This document shows positions 1 to 9,128 of a DNA stretch of 34,847 bases, piece after piece; position 1 is the first letter of the stretch; each line of letters begins with the position of its first letter. Both the position numbers and the translations under genes were made by a program. Source of the stretch: Deltaproteobacteria bacterium (lineage in GTDB: Bacteria; Desulfobacterota; Binatia; UBA9968); assembly GCA_030688735.1 (NCBI GenBank), contig JAUYJC010000361.1, positions 1-34,847 on the forward strand, written 5' to 3'. The notes under the pieces are model-generated. The model was not told the DNA's origin, made no database searches, and was given only the letters and a program-made list of their open reading frames with translations.

Positions 1-1838
1 GCGCGCGCCGTGCGGATACGCTGGCTGATCGCTTCGAGCGCATGAGATTGCCCGATGATGCGCTCTTCCAGACGCTCTCGAAGTGAGAGAACGGTCTGGA
101 TCTCATCCCGCATGACTTTGCCGACGGGAATCCCTGTCCAGCCCGAGACTACTTCAGCAACCGCCTGAGCATCGACGCAGACCTGCATAAGCGGGCTGTC
201 GCCTTGAACCTTGGCCAATTCATCGTTGAGCCGCGCGATCTCGCCCCGCAGATTTTGAACTTCTTCGGGAGAGAGCTGTCCCTCTGCTGTCGCGTCGGCG
301 CCTTTCTTGCTGGCTGCCGCATGGGCCTCGATCTTCTCGCGAAGTCCGCGCAGCTCTTCGACGCGCTTTTTTTCTTCCTCCCATTTTGTCCCAAGCGAAG
401 CAAGGCGGGCTTCAAGGTCGGCTTTTTCCTTCGTCAACGCCTCGATCCGCTCGGCGTAATCGCCTCCGGTGAGGCTCTCGCGTTCCAGGATGCCCATCTC
501 TGTGTCGATTAAACTGACGCGGCGCTGGCAGTCCTCGATTGCAGGCGGCGTCGTCATCTGGCCCAACGCGACCCGAGCGCAACTGGTATCGAGCACACTG
601 ACCGCCTTGTCCGGAAGCTGCCTGCCGGTGATGTAGCGATGCGAGAGGCGCACGGCGGCGTCCATCGCTTCGTCCAAGACGCGAACATTATGATGACTCT
701 CAAGTGTGCTCATAAGCCCGCGCAGCATCGCCACCGCCTGCTCTTCCGTCGGCTCCTCGACCTTGATGACCTGAAAGCGACGTGTTAACGCGGCATCTTT
801 CTCGAAATACTTCTTGTACTCCGACCAGGTCGTCGCCGCGATCGTGCGCAACTCGCCGCGGGCCAGAGCCGGCTTCAGGATGTTGGCCGCATCTCCTTGG
901 CCGGCCTGCCCGCCTGCGCCAATCATCGTGTGCGCTTCGTCAATAAAAAGGATGATCGGTTGGGCTGAACCCTTGACTTCCTCAATGACCGATTTCAAAC
1001 GGTTCTCAAATTCTCCCTTCACTCCGGCGCCAGCCTGCAACAGGGTCAGATCGAGAGATTTAAGCGCCACATTTTTGAGCGGCGGTGGCACATCGCCGGC
1101 GGCGATGCGCAATGCTAGCCCCTCAACGACGGCGGTTTTTCCGACTCCGGCCTCGCCGGTGAGGATAGGATTGTTCTGGCGCCGCCGGGTGAGGATATCG
1201 ACCATTTGCCGGATCTCGAAATCGCGGCCCAGCACCGGGTCAATTTGGCCTTTGCGCGCTCTATAGGTTAAATCGATGGTGTATTGGTCAAGTGACGGCG
1301 TCTTCGTGGTACCGCGCGGGCCTGCTTCCGGAGCCTCTCCTGTTGCGGGAGTTGTAACCTCGTCCTCTGCCGTATTGGCGACAAGATCTGAGAAATGTTT
1401 GTTTAGCTCTTCGACGGAAACTTTTTGCAATTCGGGCGAGATCTCGCGCGCCAGACGGCTGAGATTTTCCTCGGCCAGCAGCGCCAGCAGCAAATGGCCG
1501 GAGCGGACTCTATTAGCGCCGAGCTCGATGGATGCGAAATTCCACGCTTCGGTGACCAGCCGGGGGATTCGCGGCGAGAGCGCCGGCGTGCGCGCATTGC
1601 CGGTCTTAAAGCGATCCAGCGCGCGCGTAATGTCACGCGTAAGCCTGGCCTGATCGACTTCGAAGTGACGGAGGATTTTCTGGATGTCCGTGCCGTCCGT
1701 TTCAACCAGCTTGATCAGCAGATGCTCGACGTCGATGTCGTAATGCGTGCGGGTGACACACAATCCCGCCGCCGCTTCCAGGGCCTTGCGACCCGTCTCG
1801 TTCAATTTGCCGATGAGAGCTTTGAGATTGAGATTCAT
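1..1838 (-). CDS. tssH: T6SS ATPase TssH (ClpV), N-terminal 612 residues; 3' end cut by window edge
   Basis: AAA+ unfoldase that strips the contracted TssB/TssC sheath in the cytoplasm so it can be reused. The minus-strand reading frame is open from an ATG at 1838 to the left edge. It shows a Clp N-terminal repeat domain (about residues 1-150), then the first AAA domain with Walker A GEAGVGKT and Walker B-like ILFIDEAH. A long charged coiled-coil middle domain rich in E/K/R follows, and then the start of the second AAA domain (VSGWTGIPVGK, then GQSHALEAIS). The second Walker motifs lie outside the window. The ATG is preceded by AGGAG at good spacing. It could be confused with housekeeping ClpB, but its position directly after tssG in the T6SS operon favours ClpV. 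A 367-bp repeat-bearing gap separates it from tssG, so it may have its own promoter. Confidence 0.93.
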   Translation of the reverse strand, partial: MNLNLKALIGKLNETGRKALEAAAGLCVTRTHYDIDVEHLLIKLVETDGTDIQKILRHFEVDQARLTRDITRALDRFKTGNARTPALSPRIPRLVTEAWNFASIELGANRVRSGHLLLALLAEENLSRLAREISPELQKVSVEELNKHFSDLVANTAEDEVTTPATGEAPEAGPRGTTKTPSLDQYTIDLTYRARKGQIDPVLGRDFEIRQMVDILTRRRQNNPILTGEAGVGKTAVVEGLALRIAAGDVPPPLKNVALKSLDLTLLQAGAGVKGEFENRLKSVIEEVKGSAQPIILFIDEAHTMIGAGGQAGQGDAANILKPALARGELRTIAATTWSEYKKYFEKDAALTRRFQVIKVEEPTEEQAVAMLRGLMSTLESHHNVRVLDEAMDAAVRLSHRYITGRQLPDKAVSVLDTSCARVALGQMTTPPAIEDCQRRVSLIDTEMGILERESLTGGDYAERIEALTKEKADLEARLASLGTKWEEEKKRVEELRGLREKIEAHAAASKKGADATAEGQLSPEEVQNLRGEIARLNDELAKVQGDSPLMQVCVDAQAVAEVVSGWTGIPVGKVMRDEIQTVLSLRERLEERIIGQSHALEAISQRIRTAR

Positions 1839-2205
1839 TGGCTAACTCCTCTTTCCTGACCACTGACCAACGACCGTTGACCGACGACTCCCGTATGCGC
1901 TGCCATCTGCATCCAGTCTTTGCTCTTTGCTCCATGCTCTTTGCGCCTTGCCCTTACCCCTTAGCCGTCTTTTCCCCTCACGCCTTACATTGCTATCCGT
2001 GATCATTTGCGCGGCGTGCGCAAATCTTCGGAAGACTCACCGCTGAGGCGCGGAGGACGCAGAGTAAAGAGTTTTTTGGTTAAGATAGACTCCGATCTCT
2101 GCGAACTTCGTGTCTCTGCGGTGAAATCTCTTCTTCCCTTTAGTTGCGGTTTCGCCGCGCTAGGATCTTTGCCCTTACCCTTTGCTCTTTGCGCCTTGCT
2201 GCTTG
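1839..2205. other. Repeat-rich gap between tssG and tssH
   Basis: No credible gene. The stretch holds a degenerate tract at 1852-1892 built from CTGACC/CGACCGTTGACC-like units. It also holds two related C/T-rich tracts (about 1917-1965 and 2160-2203) that share the words TTTGCTCTTTGCGCCTTG and CCCTTACCC, and the inverted-repeat element listed separately at 2037-2124. The accumulation of simple and dispersed repeats suggests a tolerant insertion point. I see no convincing promoter for tssH here. Confidence 0.6.
2037..2124 (+). repeat. MITE-like dispersed element, copy 1
   Basis: An 88-bp stretch begins TCACCGC and ends GCGGTGA, a perfect 7-bp terminal inverted repeat. With mismatches the arms extend further (TCACCGCTGAGGCGCG against TCACCGCAGAGACACG). 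The reverse complement of 27767-27856 matches it closely, with the core GCGGAGGACGC-GAGTAAAGAG nearly identical. It has no coding capacity. It could be a miniature inverted-repeat transposable element or a REP-type sequence. Confidence 0.75.
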
Positions 2206-3258
2206 TTAGATTCTCGCCAAATGCCGCCCCAACACCGCGTCCGACGCATCCCGGCTAAATGCCTTTGTCTTGAGCCAACTCGACCAGCCGAGCCTGAGCG
2301 CGTCCGGCCCGGAGCTTTTTAACTCGCAGCGCGGGACTTCCGCTGCTTGTAAAACTAATTGAACATCGAAATCAAGGGTTAAACCGATAAAAAATCGAGT
2401 CAGTTCGACCAGAGCGCCAAAGCCCTTGTCAGAGGGAAGGAATTCTTGAAATTGTCTAAACGACAGGGGTCCGAGGATAATCCTAAAACTTGCCTGTTGA
2501 TCCCAACACTTGGAGCCCAAGATTGTGGTTACCCCAAGCTGGTTATTGAACTCACTCGCCCCCAAGCGGGTGCGGTTTTCGCTCTCAAGGCGAAGCCAGA
2601 CGCCTATGAACTGAGCAATCTTCACCGGCGCAGCGAAATAGTCGCCCAGCATAGCTTCCAGCGCGCCGGATGAATGAGGTTGCTGGGCCACCAGACCGCT
2701 GTAGTAGAGCAGGACTTCGTCCCCGGTTTTGAGCCTGCCGCGAAGCCCCGGAGTACCCATGCCGACGAGATGGAAGAGGCTTACGGAAAACGGGTCATAA
2801 TCCTTGCCGCCCGAGCGCGCCCTTTCGTATGCTATAGGAAACCGATACTTCTCCCAGGCACGGTAGAAAAGCGAGATCATGCGGTGATTGAAGATGTCGA
2901 GAAAATCCCGCAGGGTAAAGTCCTTGTTGCGCACGCGCTCAAGCAAGAGCTCCGTATAATGGCGCGGCAGGACGCCCATCAGGCCGGTTAACCCCATGAA
3001 GGCCACAATCATTTCCGGCGGACTCATACCGTTGTCAGAATGAGAAACTTCGTGAACTGCGCTGGGCGGGAAACTCAAAGACAGAAGAGAACGGAAGCGA
3101 ACCGCTTCCTGGGATGGCAGCGCGTGGTGGCCCACCGGAAGCCGTCCGTGGACGAGGCGTTCCAAGACGCGAACCGCTTGAAAAAACTCGAATCGGTAGC
3201 CCTCTTCAAAGAGGGTCTCTTCTAAAGAAGAATCTGTTCGCCGGCTCTGGGAGGCCAT
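2206..3258 (-). CDS. tssG: T6SS baseplate protein TssG
   Basis: Wedge component of the T6SS baseplate; it forms a complex with TssF and TssE at the cytoplasmic face of the inner membrane. The 350-residue product has the usual family length. It opens with the hallmark ETLFEEGYRFEFFQAVRVLERL region and continues with the R-F-x-S-x-x-x-L-x-F-P-P segment (about residues 50-65). Next come the GLTGxxGVLPxHYTELL motif and the DFLDIFNHRxxSLFYRAWEKYR segment, all diagnostic of TssG/ImpH/VasB. The ATG start lies inside the 3' end of tssF, a 37-nt overlap that suggests translational coupling. Confidence 0.95.
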   Translation of the reverse strand: MASQSRRTDSSLEETLFEEGYRFEFFQAVRVLERLVHGRLPVGHHALPSQEAVRFRSLLSLSFPPSAVHEVSHSDNGMSPPEMIVAFMGLTGLMGVLPRHYTELLLERVRNKDFTLRDFLDIFNHRMISLFYRAWEKYRFPIAYERARSGGKDYDPFSVSLFHLVGMGTPGLRGRLKTGDEVLLYYSGLVAQQPHSSGALEAMLGDYFAAPVKIAQFIGVWLRLESENRTRLGASEFNNQLGVTTILGSKCWDQQASFRIILGPLSFRQFQEFLPSDKGFGALVELTRFFIGLTLDFDVQLVLQAAEVPRCELKSSGPDALRLGWSSWLKTKAFSRDASDAVLGRHLARI

Positions 3259-5042
3259 CGCTTAAGGGGCTCCTCGCGTTGTCGCGTTTTGGCAATGAGT
3301 TGGGTAAATGAATTCAGCGACGTGTATAAGCCAAAGAACTTTTCCAGTACCGCCGCAAAGAGAAACACGCCGCTGCCGACAAATTTTTCTTCATCGAGCT
3401 CGACCGTCACTTGCAAACCGCGGCAGAAGCCATTCCACGCCATTGAAGACGGGCGCCCGACAATCTGCCTGCTGGTCAAGCCGGTAATCCCATTAATCTG
3501 CTGGCGCACCGTCGAGGAGTCGGCATAATCATAAATCTTGAGGATCTCCTGGAGCGCGTCGCGTCCCCCTTCATAAAGCGAAAGATAATTAAGCCCGAGA
3601 TGGGAGAGGATCCGCCATTGGGTGCCGCGGCGAAGCGGCGCCCGGAGAGTCTCCGTCGGCTTGCGCAGGCAACGAATCCGCGAAAGAGGCGCCGCTCCTT
3701 CGAGCTCGAACTCCCCGCGGTCGCCGCCAAAAGGGAGTTTCCCTGGAAGATCCCGGTTGCCACATGTCGTATGAATAACCAAAGTGTCCGCCGCCGGGAG
3801 CGCAGGCCGGAAGTTAAAATCCACGAAGGAGAGATAGACCTCCGTGCCATTATCCCCTTTTCTCGGCGAGGCTCTGCGCGCCGTGTACCAGAAGGCTTTT
3901 TGTTGCTCTCGCTCGACCGCGTGTTTAAAGGAATAGAACGGCTCGAATTCAATGGTTTCATCCGACCCGGGCGTGACGCTGAGCACGGAATTAACCGAGT
4001 ACACTTCGGTGGCGCTCTGCCGGCGGATGTCGGGATAAACTTGATATTCGGTCTGCGCGTGACTCAAACGAAGCGGCTCGGCAATTTGCTTGAACAAGTT
4101 TACGATCGGAGTACAACCCAGGCGAAAGGTCTCCTTGGTAACCGCCTGCTCCAACCGTGGAAAACGGTTCAGTAAAATCAGCACTTCCACCCGGTCGCCA
4201 AGTCTTGCCCGCACGGCGCTATCAAGCCCTGTCAGATCGAAGAACAAAAACTTCTCAGGAAAGCTGAAATATTCCTGTAATAACCGGTAACCAAGAAAAG
4301 AGCGCGGCCCATACGGCAAGAGTCCTTCGTCGGCTCCGAAACCTACGGGATGGATACACCGTGAAGGCAGGGAAATAACGGCGGCGTTATCTTTGGCTCC
4401 GGCAGGACGTACCCGTACCTCGATCACGTTGTTGCACAGAAGCTCGTAAAGCGCGTAGGTCAAAGCGCTTTCGCCGTGAAGAAAAAAACGGAGATGGTCA
4501 AGCTCAAGGTCGGCAAACTTAGCGCCACCGAGACAGCGAAGTTCGATTCGGACAAGGCCAACCGCTGTCTTCGGCAACACGCCGAAACGCGAGTCCACCG
4601 AGTCGAACCCGGCTGCCTCGATTTCCAAGGGCCAGAGTGTAACGGGATAACAGGTGCGGAACCTGCATGGCGAGCCATCGACCGGTTGAGAGTAAAGAAT
4701 GGACTCTTTCGCAATGTCATATCCGCTGGTGAGCTGGCCTTGATCGGGATCAAGCACAAACTGAATGATCGACATCGATGGAACCGGCGCCAGATAATGC
4801 GGGTAGATGACGTTCAGGAGGGATTCCGTGATCTCGGGATATTCATCATTGATCTTGTGATGAACGCGGGCGGCAAGAAAGGCAAAAGCCTGAATCAGCC
4901 GCTCGACATGAGGATCTTCAGAGGTGTCCGACTCGAGCAGCAAGCGAGACGCTATCTTGGGATATTTTGCGGCAAACTCCGCCCCCATTTGCCGCAGGAA
5001 GCTAAGCTCTCGCTCGTAATATGTCAGTAGATCGTCAGCCAT
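3222..5042 (-). CDS. tssF: T6SS baseplate protein TssF
   Basis: Baseplate wedge protein; two copies pair with one TssG per wedge. The 606-residue product matches the family in length. It starts with the conserved YYERELSFLRQMGAEFA segment, followed by DPHVERLIQAFAFLAARVHHKI and YPHYLAPVPSMSIIQF. The C-terminal part carries the GGxxxLxxILKIYDYADS and RGLQVTVELDEEKFVGSGVFLFAAVLEKFF features typical of the family. The start codon overlaps the tssE stop codon by one base (TAATG), the arrangement expected for translational reinitiation. It lies between tssE and tssG, the canonical E-F-G order. Confidence 0.96.
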   Translation of the reverse strand: MADDLLTYYERELSFLRQMGAEFAAKYPKIASRLLLESDTSEDPHVERLIQAFAFLAARVHHKINDEYPEITESLLNVIYPHYLAPVPSMSIIQFVLDPDQGQLTSGYDIAKESILYSQPVDGSPCRFRTCYPVTLWPLEIEAAGFDSVDSRFGVLPKTAVGLVRIELRCLGGAKFADLELDHLRFFLHGESALTYALYELLCNNVIEVRVRPAGAKDNAAVISLPSRCIHPVGFGADEGLLPYGPRSFLGYRLLQEYFSFPEKFLFFDLTGLDSAVRARLGDRVEVLILLNRFPRLEQAVTKETFRLGCTPIVNLFKQIAEPLRLSHAQTEYQVYPDIRRQSATEVYSVNSVLSVTPGSDETIEFEPFYSFKHAVEREQQKAFWYTARRASPRKGDNGTEVYLSFVDFNFRPALPAADTLVIHTTCGNRDLPGKLPFGGDRGEFELEGAAPLSRIRCLRKPTETLRAPLRRGTQWRILSHLGLNYLSLYEGGRDALQEILKIYDYADSSTVRQQINGITGLTSRQIVGRPSSMAWNGFCRGLQVTVELDEEKFVGSGVFLFAAVLEKFFGLYTSLNSFTQLIAKTRQREEPLKRWPPRAGEQILL

Positions 5043-5533
5043 TATCTTTGACTGCGGATCGAATATTGCTGCGTGCTGAGCTGCAAAAGCGCATCAAACG
5101 TGACAGGTTCGGGCACCGGATCAACTCGCAAGAGGGCATCGATGCGAAAACGCAGCCCGCGGTCATTCTCCCGGGCTGTTTCCAGGGCCACGCGCACCCG
5201 TTGGAGACGCGGTTCAAATATGTTGATGGCCTGTTCCACAGCTCGACGAATGCGGTTTCGATCATCCTGGCTCAGCAGACTTAACGAGGTCAGATCCGGC
5301 AGCCCGTAGGTTACCAAAGAGCGGTTCACTTCGACAAACTCGCTCGGTAGCTCCTCGAGCGTCTCCTGCCGGGAATTCAAGAGCGCCTCGACATCCCGGG
5401 CGACCGCCCCTTCCAACGTTCGCAGGTTCTGAGTGCGACTGCTAGCCGGTTCCTTGGAAACCTGCGGTTCATTATCAAGCAGCCGATCCAGAACCGAAGG
5501 GACGATGTTTACGTTGAAGTCAGCTCTTGCCAT
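5042..5533 (-). CDS. tssE: T6SS baseplate protein TssE (gp25-like)
   Basis: Small baseplate protein homologous to phage T4 gp25; it nucleates sheath assembly around the Hcp tube. The 163-residue product has the gp25/lysozyme-like fold signature. This includes an N-terminal PSVLDRLLDNEP segment, a central RDVEALLNSR motif with FVEVNRSLVTYGLPDL, and a C-terminal FEPRLQRVRVALE strand followed by FRIDALLRVDP. Length and motif order match TssE/HsiF/ImpF. It is the first of the E-F-G-H block. A 293-bp gap separates it from the upstream YkgJ-like gene, so a separate promoter there is possible, though I found no clear box. Confidence 0.95.
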   Translation of the reverse strand: MARADFNVNIVPSVLDRLLDNEPQVSKEPASSRTQNLRTLEGAVARDVEALLNSRQETLEELPSEFVEVNRSLVTYGLPDLTSLSLLSQDDRNRIRRAVEQAINIFEPRLQRVRVALETARENDRGLRFRIDALLRVDPVPEPVTFDALLQLSTQQYSIRSQR

Positions 5534-5826
5534 GGGCGTAATCTAGAGGAAGCATAGTGTATCCCTATGCGTCTAATAAAGCAAAATAATGTTCATCCCG
5601 ATTCCCGCGCAAGGTTACCAGATCACTGGGCAAGTGGTCTGGTTTGGCCATTGAGCATCTGTGTTTCATGGTTCGACAAACGGCTCACCACGACGCACGC
5701 CCATTATTTCAAGCAAAGCCTGGTGCACCGGGCACTAGCTGCCAACAAAGCGGGACATCGGCATGCGGGCCGGGAAAAAAATCGCCAGAGCAGACAATCA
5801 TAAAGCTTGCCTCCCAAACGGTGGCA

Positions 5827-6687
5827 TTACCGGACTTTCGACGGACTCGGGGCATCCTTCGGTGCTGCCTCTCCCTTGCCTGCCAGATTGCGAAAGAATT
5901 CGTGCAATAATTCCGGCCCGGGTCGTGGCTGAGTCTCGTCGGGATGATCGATGGACCATTCTAAAGCCAAGACTAACGGCACCCATCGAATTAGCTTTTC
6001 TCCCGGATGCACTTTATCGAAGCGCGCCAGCGCCGGCCAAATCTTAAACGGCATATTAACCTGGTCTATCGTTTTCACGCTGGGCGCAGCGCAGTTTTCA
6101 GCGGGCGATGTCACCAAGTATTCCCTGCAGACCGAAGGACGATCCGGATGGATTGAGCAAGACTCATTCTCCAGGAACGGGCAAGGTATACCCTGGCGAA
6201 AGTATTCCACACCAAACGATTGCACATCCCCCTCGACAAACTCCCCGCGATCGACCAATCGTTTAAGCAACCCCGACTCTTCGAGGCGACGACGGGCGGC
6301 GGCGAAGCGCCGCCGGATCTCCGACTGTCGTGGTTCAGGCAGCTCGGTGACGACATCGTGAATCCGACGAGCTTCTACCTCAGAAATCGGCACGAGCTGG
6401 CGACAACACGCGCCGCAACCTTTTTTGCATGAAATGTTTTGGCCACTTTCTTCAACCGATCTGACTGTGCCGCGGACAACCTGATCCGCGAATGATTGCA
6501 CCATTGGGATCAGGTCTTTGACTTGGATCGGCCCACTCGGCACTGTGATGGTTGTTTGCAGCTGCCAATCGGCGCCCGCGAGACTAATATTGATTCCAAC
6601 CATTTCCGCTTCCGCGGGCGCAGGCGAATCGGATGGAGAAATTTTATTTTCCTCTGTCACTGTGTCAGTCTTGTGATCGTGCGCCAA
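5827..6687 (-). CDS. YkgJ-type CxxCxxCC cysteine-cluster protein
   Basis: The 286-residue protein has the YkgJ family (PF03692) pattern: CKKGCGACCR in the middle, followed by CPFLENESCSIHPDRPSVCREY. Family members probably bind zinc or an iron-sulfur centre through these cysteines, but the reaction is generally unknown. The roughly 70-residue N-terminal extension is acidic and then strand-rich (INISLAGADWQLQTTITVPSGPI). Pro-rich tracts mark the C-terminus. The longest frame starts with TTG at 6687 and a poor ribosome site; ATG at 6603 would give 258 residues. The gene lies in the T6SS operon between a methyltransferase gene and tssE. A link to the methyltransferases, as maturase or modifying enzyme, is inference only. 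Confidence 0.8.
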   Translation of the reverse strand: MAHDHKTDTVTEENKISPSDSPAPAEAEMVGINISLAGADWQLQTTITVPSGPIQVKDLIPMVQSFADQVVRGTVRSVEESGQNISCKKGCGACCRQLVPISEVEARRIHDVVTELPEPRQSEIRRRFAAARRRLEESGLLKRLVDRGEFVEGDVQSFGVEYFRQGIPCPFLENESCSIHPDRPSVCREYLVTSPAENCAAPSVKTIDQVNMPFKIWPALARFDKVHPGEKLIRWVPLVLALEWSIDHPDETQPRPGPELLHEFFRNLAGKGEAAPKDAPSPSKVR

Positions 6688-6756
6688 TCCGATTGTGTAT
6701 AGTTGATATTTAACATGCGAAGCGCTTTGGCTGAATCAGAGATGGAGCCGGAACGA

Positions 6757-8454
6757 CTACGCCACGAGCAATGCGAGACGCGCGGCCTTCGCAAGGTACT
6801 GCTCCAGCTCGACAGCAAGTACTTTCCGAATGTCGATGGGTTCACGGGTCGACGTGTCGGCCCGTTCTACTTTGATCAACCCCGACTCCACCGCGATGAC
6901 TAGGTCGTTGAGCAAGTCATTGCGGTCGCGGCTCCCGTCCAATAACTGAAGCAGATGCCGGCCCAGCGCCTCTTCAACCGCAATATTGTTGTGACGCAAG
7001 TTTATGACCCCGACACCCATGCGGCTCTGCAGGCGAGCAAGGGGGCTCGCAATCGGTTTCTCGTTCGCTTTTGACACGAACTGCGGTGGATGGATATGAA
7101 ATTCCGCCACACCGCCAGCGTATGCACGGAGCAACATGTCAGCGAGCGCCTGGGCATCTGCCTCAACATCCTCGCCAGGTTCCGAGGGATTTCGACCGCA
7201 AACCGCGCGCGCCTTTGCCAAAAGGTCGAGAAAGGACATGGCCATCGGCCAAGCCCCACCCAGCGCGGACATGGCAGCCTTGATAAGGGGATTATCGGTG
7301 TTGATCGACGAATTGTTCGGACCAAGAAAGGCGACGGTCTCCGTCGAAACAAGTTGGCGATCTGATGTTTCCGACTGGACCGGCGACGCCACATAAAAAG
7401 AGCGGATTTTCTTCGGACTGGGCGCGTTGTCTAGTTGTCGATCCTCTTGACACAAGAGCGTCTGCCGAAATCGACGCCCTTTCAAAAAGTCCAGGTACTG
7501 TTCTTGGGCGATGGCGCTGTCGGACATTTGCTGCAACGTCTGGACAACCTCCGAGGGAAATATGCCTGTTTGAATTTCAAAAAGGTGAGCTTCACAGAGA
7601 TACTTCAACCCGTAGCGCGCAGCATGGTCGACAAACTGGTAGAAATAGACGGGCGCGTTATACTCGGCAAGATCGTCATGAAACAGAGAGCTGTCTCGAG
7701 CTTCATCGATTCGGTCCAATTCCATTTTGAGTATTTGCCGATAGGAGTTGTGTTCCGTGCTTGACTGCGCGAGAAAAGAAACCAAAGCTCGCGCCTGGGA
7801 AACTCGCCGCTCGGGATCCGAAAATTCGCTTACATGATAGTGCATCATACCGCGCACCATATCGCGCAGGTGACCGCCTGGATATGTGTTATAACTAACG
7901 TAGGCAATCCCGTTTTCACTGAGGTTCTGTTTACATACGCATAGAAGCTTGTCGCGCACCTGTGGCGGCACCCAAGAATAAATACCGTGCGCTACGATAT
8001 AGTCGAATTTGCCTATATCGGGCCCCATTTCCATGATATCGAATTGGCGTAAATCAATATTCTTTAGTCCAAGTTCACGGACGATATTTTGCCCCTTAAC
8101 GATCCCAGTTTCGGAATGATCGACACCCAGACACTCAGCCTCAGTCAGGCCCAGGGCGACAGAAATGAGATTTAGCCCATCGCCACAGCCAAGTTCCAAC
8201 ACGCGGCAATGAGATACGTCTGCCGGTGTCATGCCAAAAAGCGTCGCGACGGTTGCGAGACGGTTCGGATGAGCCTGAGCCAGCGCAAATCCCGGATAAC
8301 CAACAGTATCGTACGGATTCATTGCCATGTGAACGAACTTATTTTCGCTGAATCCATCATCGCCAAAAAAGTTCTGCCTGCCCGCAACTCGTTGCATCAT
8401 ACAGTAGTTTAGAGTGTCACTAAAGTTATGAACCCGCCAATTCAAAAATCCCAT
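6757..8454 (-). CDS. SAM-dependent methyltransferase with methyltransferase-regulatory domain
   Basis: A 565-residue class I methyltransferase. The substrate is unknown. Before the fold comes the NPYDTVGYPGFALAQAHPNRLAT segment characteristic of methyltransferases carrying a PF10119 regulatory domain. Motif I VLELGCGDG is at residues 85-93, followed by GVDHSETGI and FDYIVAHGIYSWVP. A YVSYNTYPGGH segment leads into the regulatory domain (about residues 220-320). The C-terminal third resembles the winged-helix-like tail of these proteins. The ATG at 8454 overlaps the preceding gene by 29 nt; ATGs at 8400, 8328 and 8322 are alternatives, and all keep the conserved core. It sits in an operon with a second methyltransferase inside the T6SS locus, an unusual neighbourhood. 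Confidence 0.85.
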   Translation of the reverse strand: MGFLNWRVHNFSDTLNYCMMQRVAGRQNFFGDDGFSENKFVHMAMNPYDTVGYPGFALAQAHPNRLATVATLFGMTPADVSHCRVLELGCGDGLNLISVALGLTEAECLGVDHSETGIVKGQNIVRELGLKNIDLRQFDIMEMGPDIGKFDYIVAHGIYSWVPPQVRDKLLCVCKQNLSENGIAYVSYNTYPGGHLRDMVRGMMHYHVSEFSDPERRVSQARALVSFLAQSSTEHNSYRQILKMELDRIDEARDSSLFHDDLAEYNAPVYFYQFVDHAARYGLKYLCEAHLFEIQTGIFPSEVVQTLQQMSDSAIAQEQYLDFLKGRRFRQTLLCQEDRQLDNAPSPKKIRSFYVASPVQSETSDRQLVSTETVAFLGPNNSSINTDNPLIKAAMSALGGAWPMAMSFLDLLAKARAVCGRNPSEPGEDVEADAQALADMLLRAYAGGVAEFHIHPPQFVSKANEKPIASPLARLQSRMGVGVINLRHNNIAVEEALGRHLLQLLDGSRDRNDLLNDLVIAVESGLIKVERADTSTREPIDIRKVLAVELEQYLAKAARLALLVA

Positions 8455-9103
8455 CGCCGTCCCGATCCTCTAATCGTGATCGGATTCTCCGCTTGGCACC
8501 TTCGGGCAAGCTCAATCCCAGAATCCCCGGCGGCGGTGCATGACGGAATAAGATTTCCCCAGCACCGTCATTGATCGCCGCGTAGGCCTCAAATGCAGGG
8601 AAAAGGCAAATCATCAAATCAATCATAATACTGCGACGCTCGACGTCTATGACAACGCCCCCGCGGTATTCGATTTCGGTAAACTCAAGTACTTCTTGGG
8701 CTCGGGGGTTCGCTGACTTGCAACTCAGTTCAAGACTTAGCAGTGGTTCGGCTTCGGTCAAGGTGAAGTTCATTTTTGAGGTGGAAGCCCTGTGTTCGCG
8801 AATCACTTCGCCGTTGCGAACGTCACACTCGGCACTCTTGTCGCATCGATGCGCCTGGGTCATCGCGGCGGGTACCACAGTTAGATCGACCCTAGCCTCT
8901 GAGTGCATGCGCGAACTAGCGCGCCTGTTGTTGCTAAAATTGCGTTGATCGGTCAGGAAGTTTGAGGAACCGATCAGGGCTGTCAGCCCTTTGTACGGCC
9001 CCTCGCTCAGCGTGGTTGTAAAAGAGCCCATATCACGCGGGATAAACGCGTTAATCCAGAAGGTGACGGATTGTATCGGCGAGGGCGAGGACAAATGGTT
9101 CAC
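8426..9103 (-). CDS. Unrecognised protein between two methyltransferases; candidate modified or secreted substrate
   Basis: A 225-residue protein that I do not recognise with confidence. It begins at a GTG with no clear ribosome site, 25 nt after the upstream methyltransferase stop. The N-terminal half is strand-like: SVTFWINAFIPRDM, then FLTDQRNFS and ASSRMHSEARVDLTVVP. A second strand-rich segment (KMNFTLTEAEPLLSLELSC) follows. The C-terminal part has FPAFEAYAAINDGAGEILFR and ends near DRDGDG. The F-x-x-DQR-x-FS...SSRMHSE pattern resembles domains of unknown function found in bacterial exported or phage-like proteins; this is a weak impression. There is no signal peptide or membrane span. 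It overlaps the next methyltransferase by 29 nt, so the three genes are probably co-translated. It could be a T6SS effector or a methylation target. Confidence 0.65.
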   Translation of the reverse strand: MNHLSSPSPIQSVTFWINAFIPRDMGSFTTTLSEGPYKGLTALIGSSNFLTDQRNFSNNRRASSRMHSEARVDLTVVPAAMTQAHRCDKSAECDVRNGEVIREHRASTSKMNFTLTEAEPLLSLELSCKSANPRAQEVLEFTEIEYRGGVVIDVERRSIMIDLMICLFPAFEAYAAINDGAGEILFRHAPPPGILGLSLPEGAKRRIRSRLEDRDGDGIFELAGS

Positions 9104-9128
9104 CTAATCGGGTCGTTGCCTTTTCAGC

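Noticed and set aside
1852-2203. CRISPR array in the repeat tracts left of tssG
   Set aside because: The units are short, degenerate and irregularly spaced, without unique spacers of constant length, and there are no cas genes.
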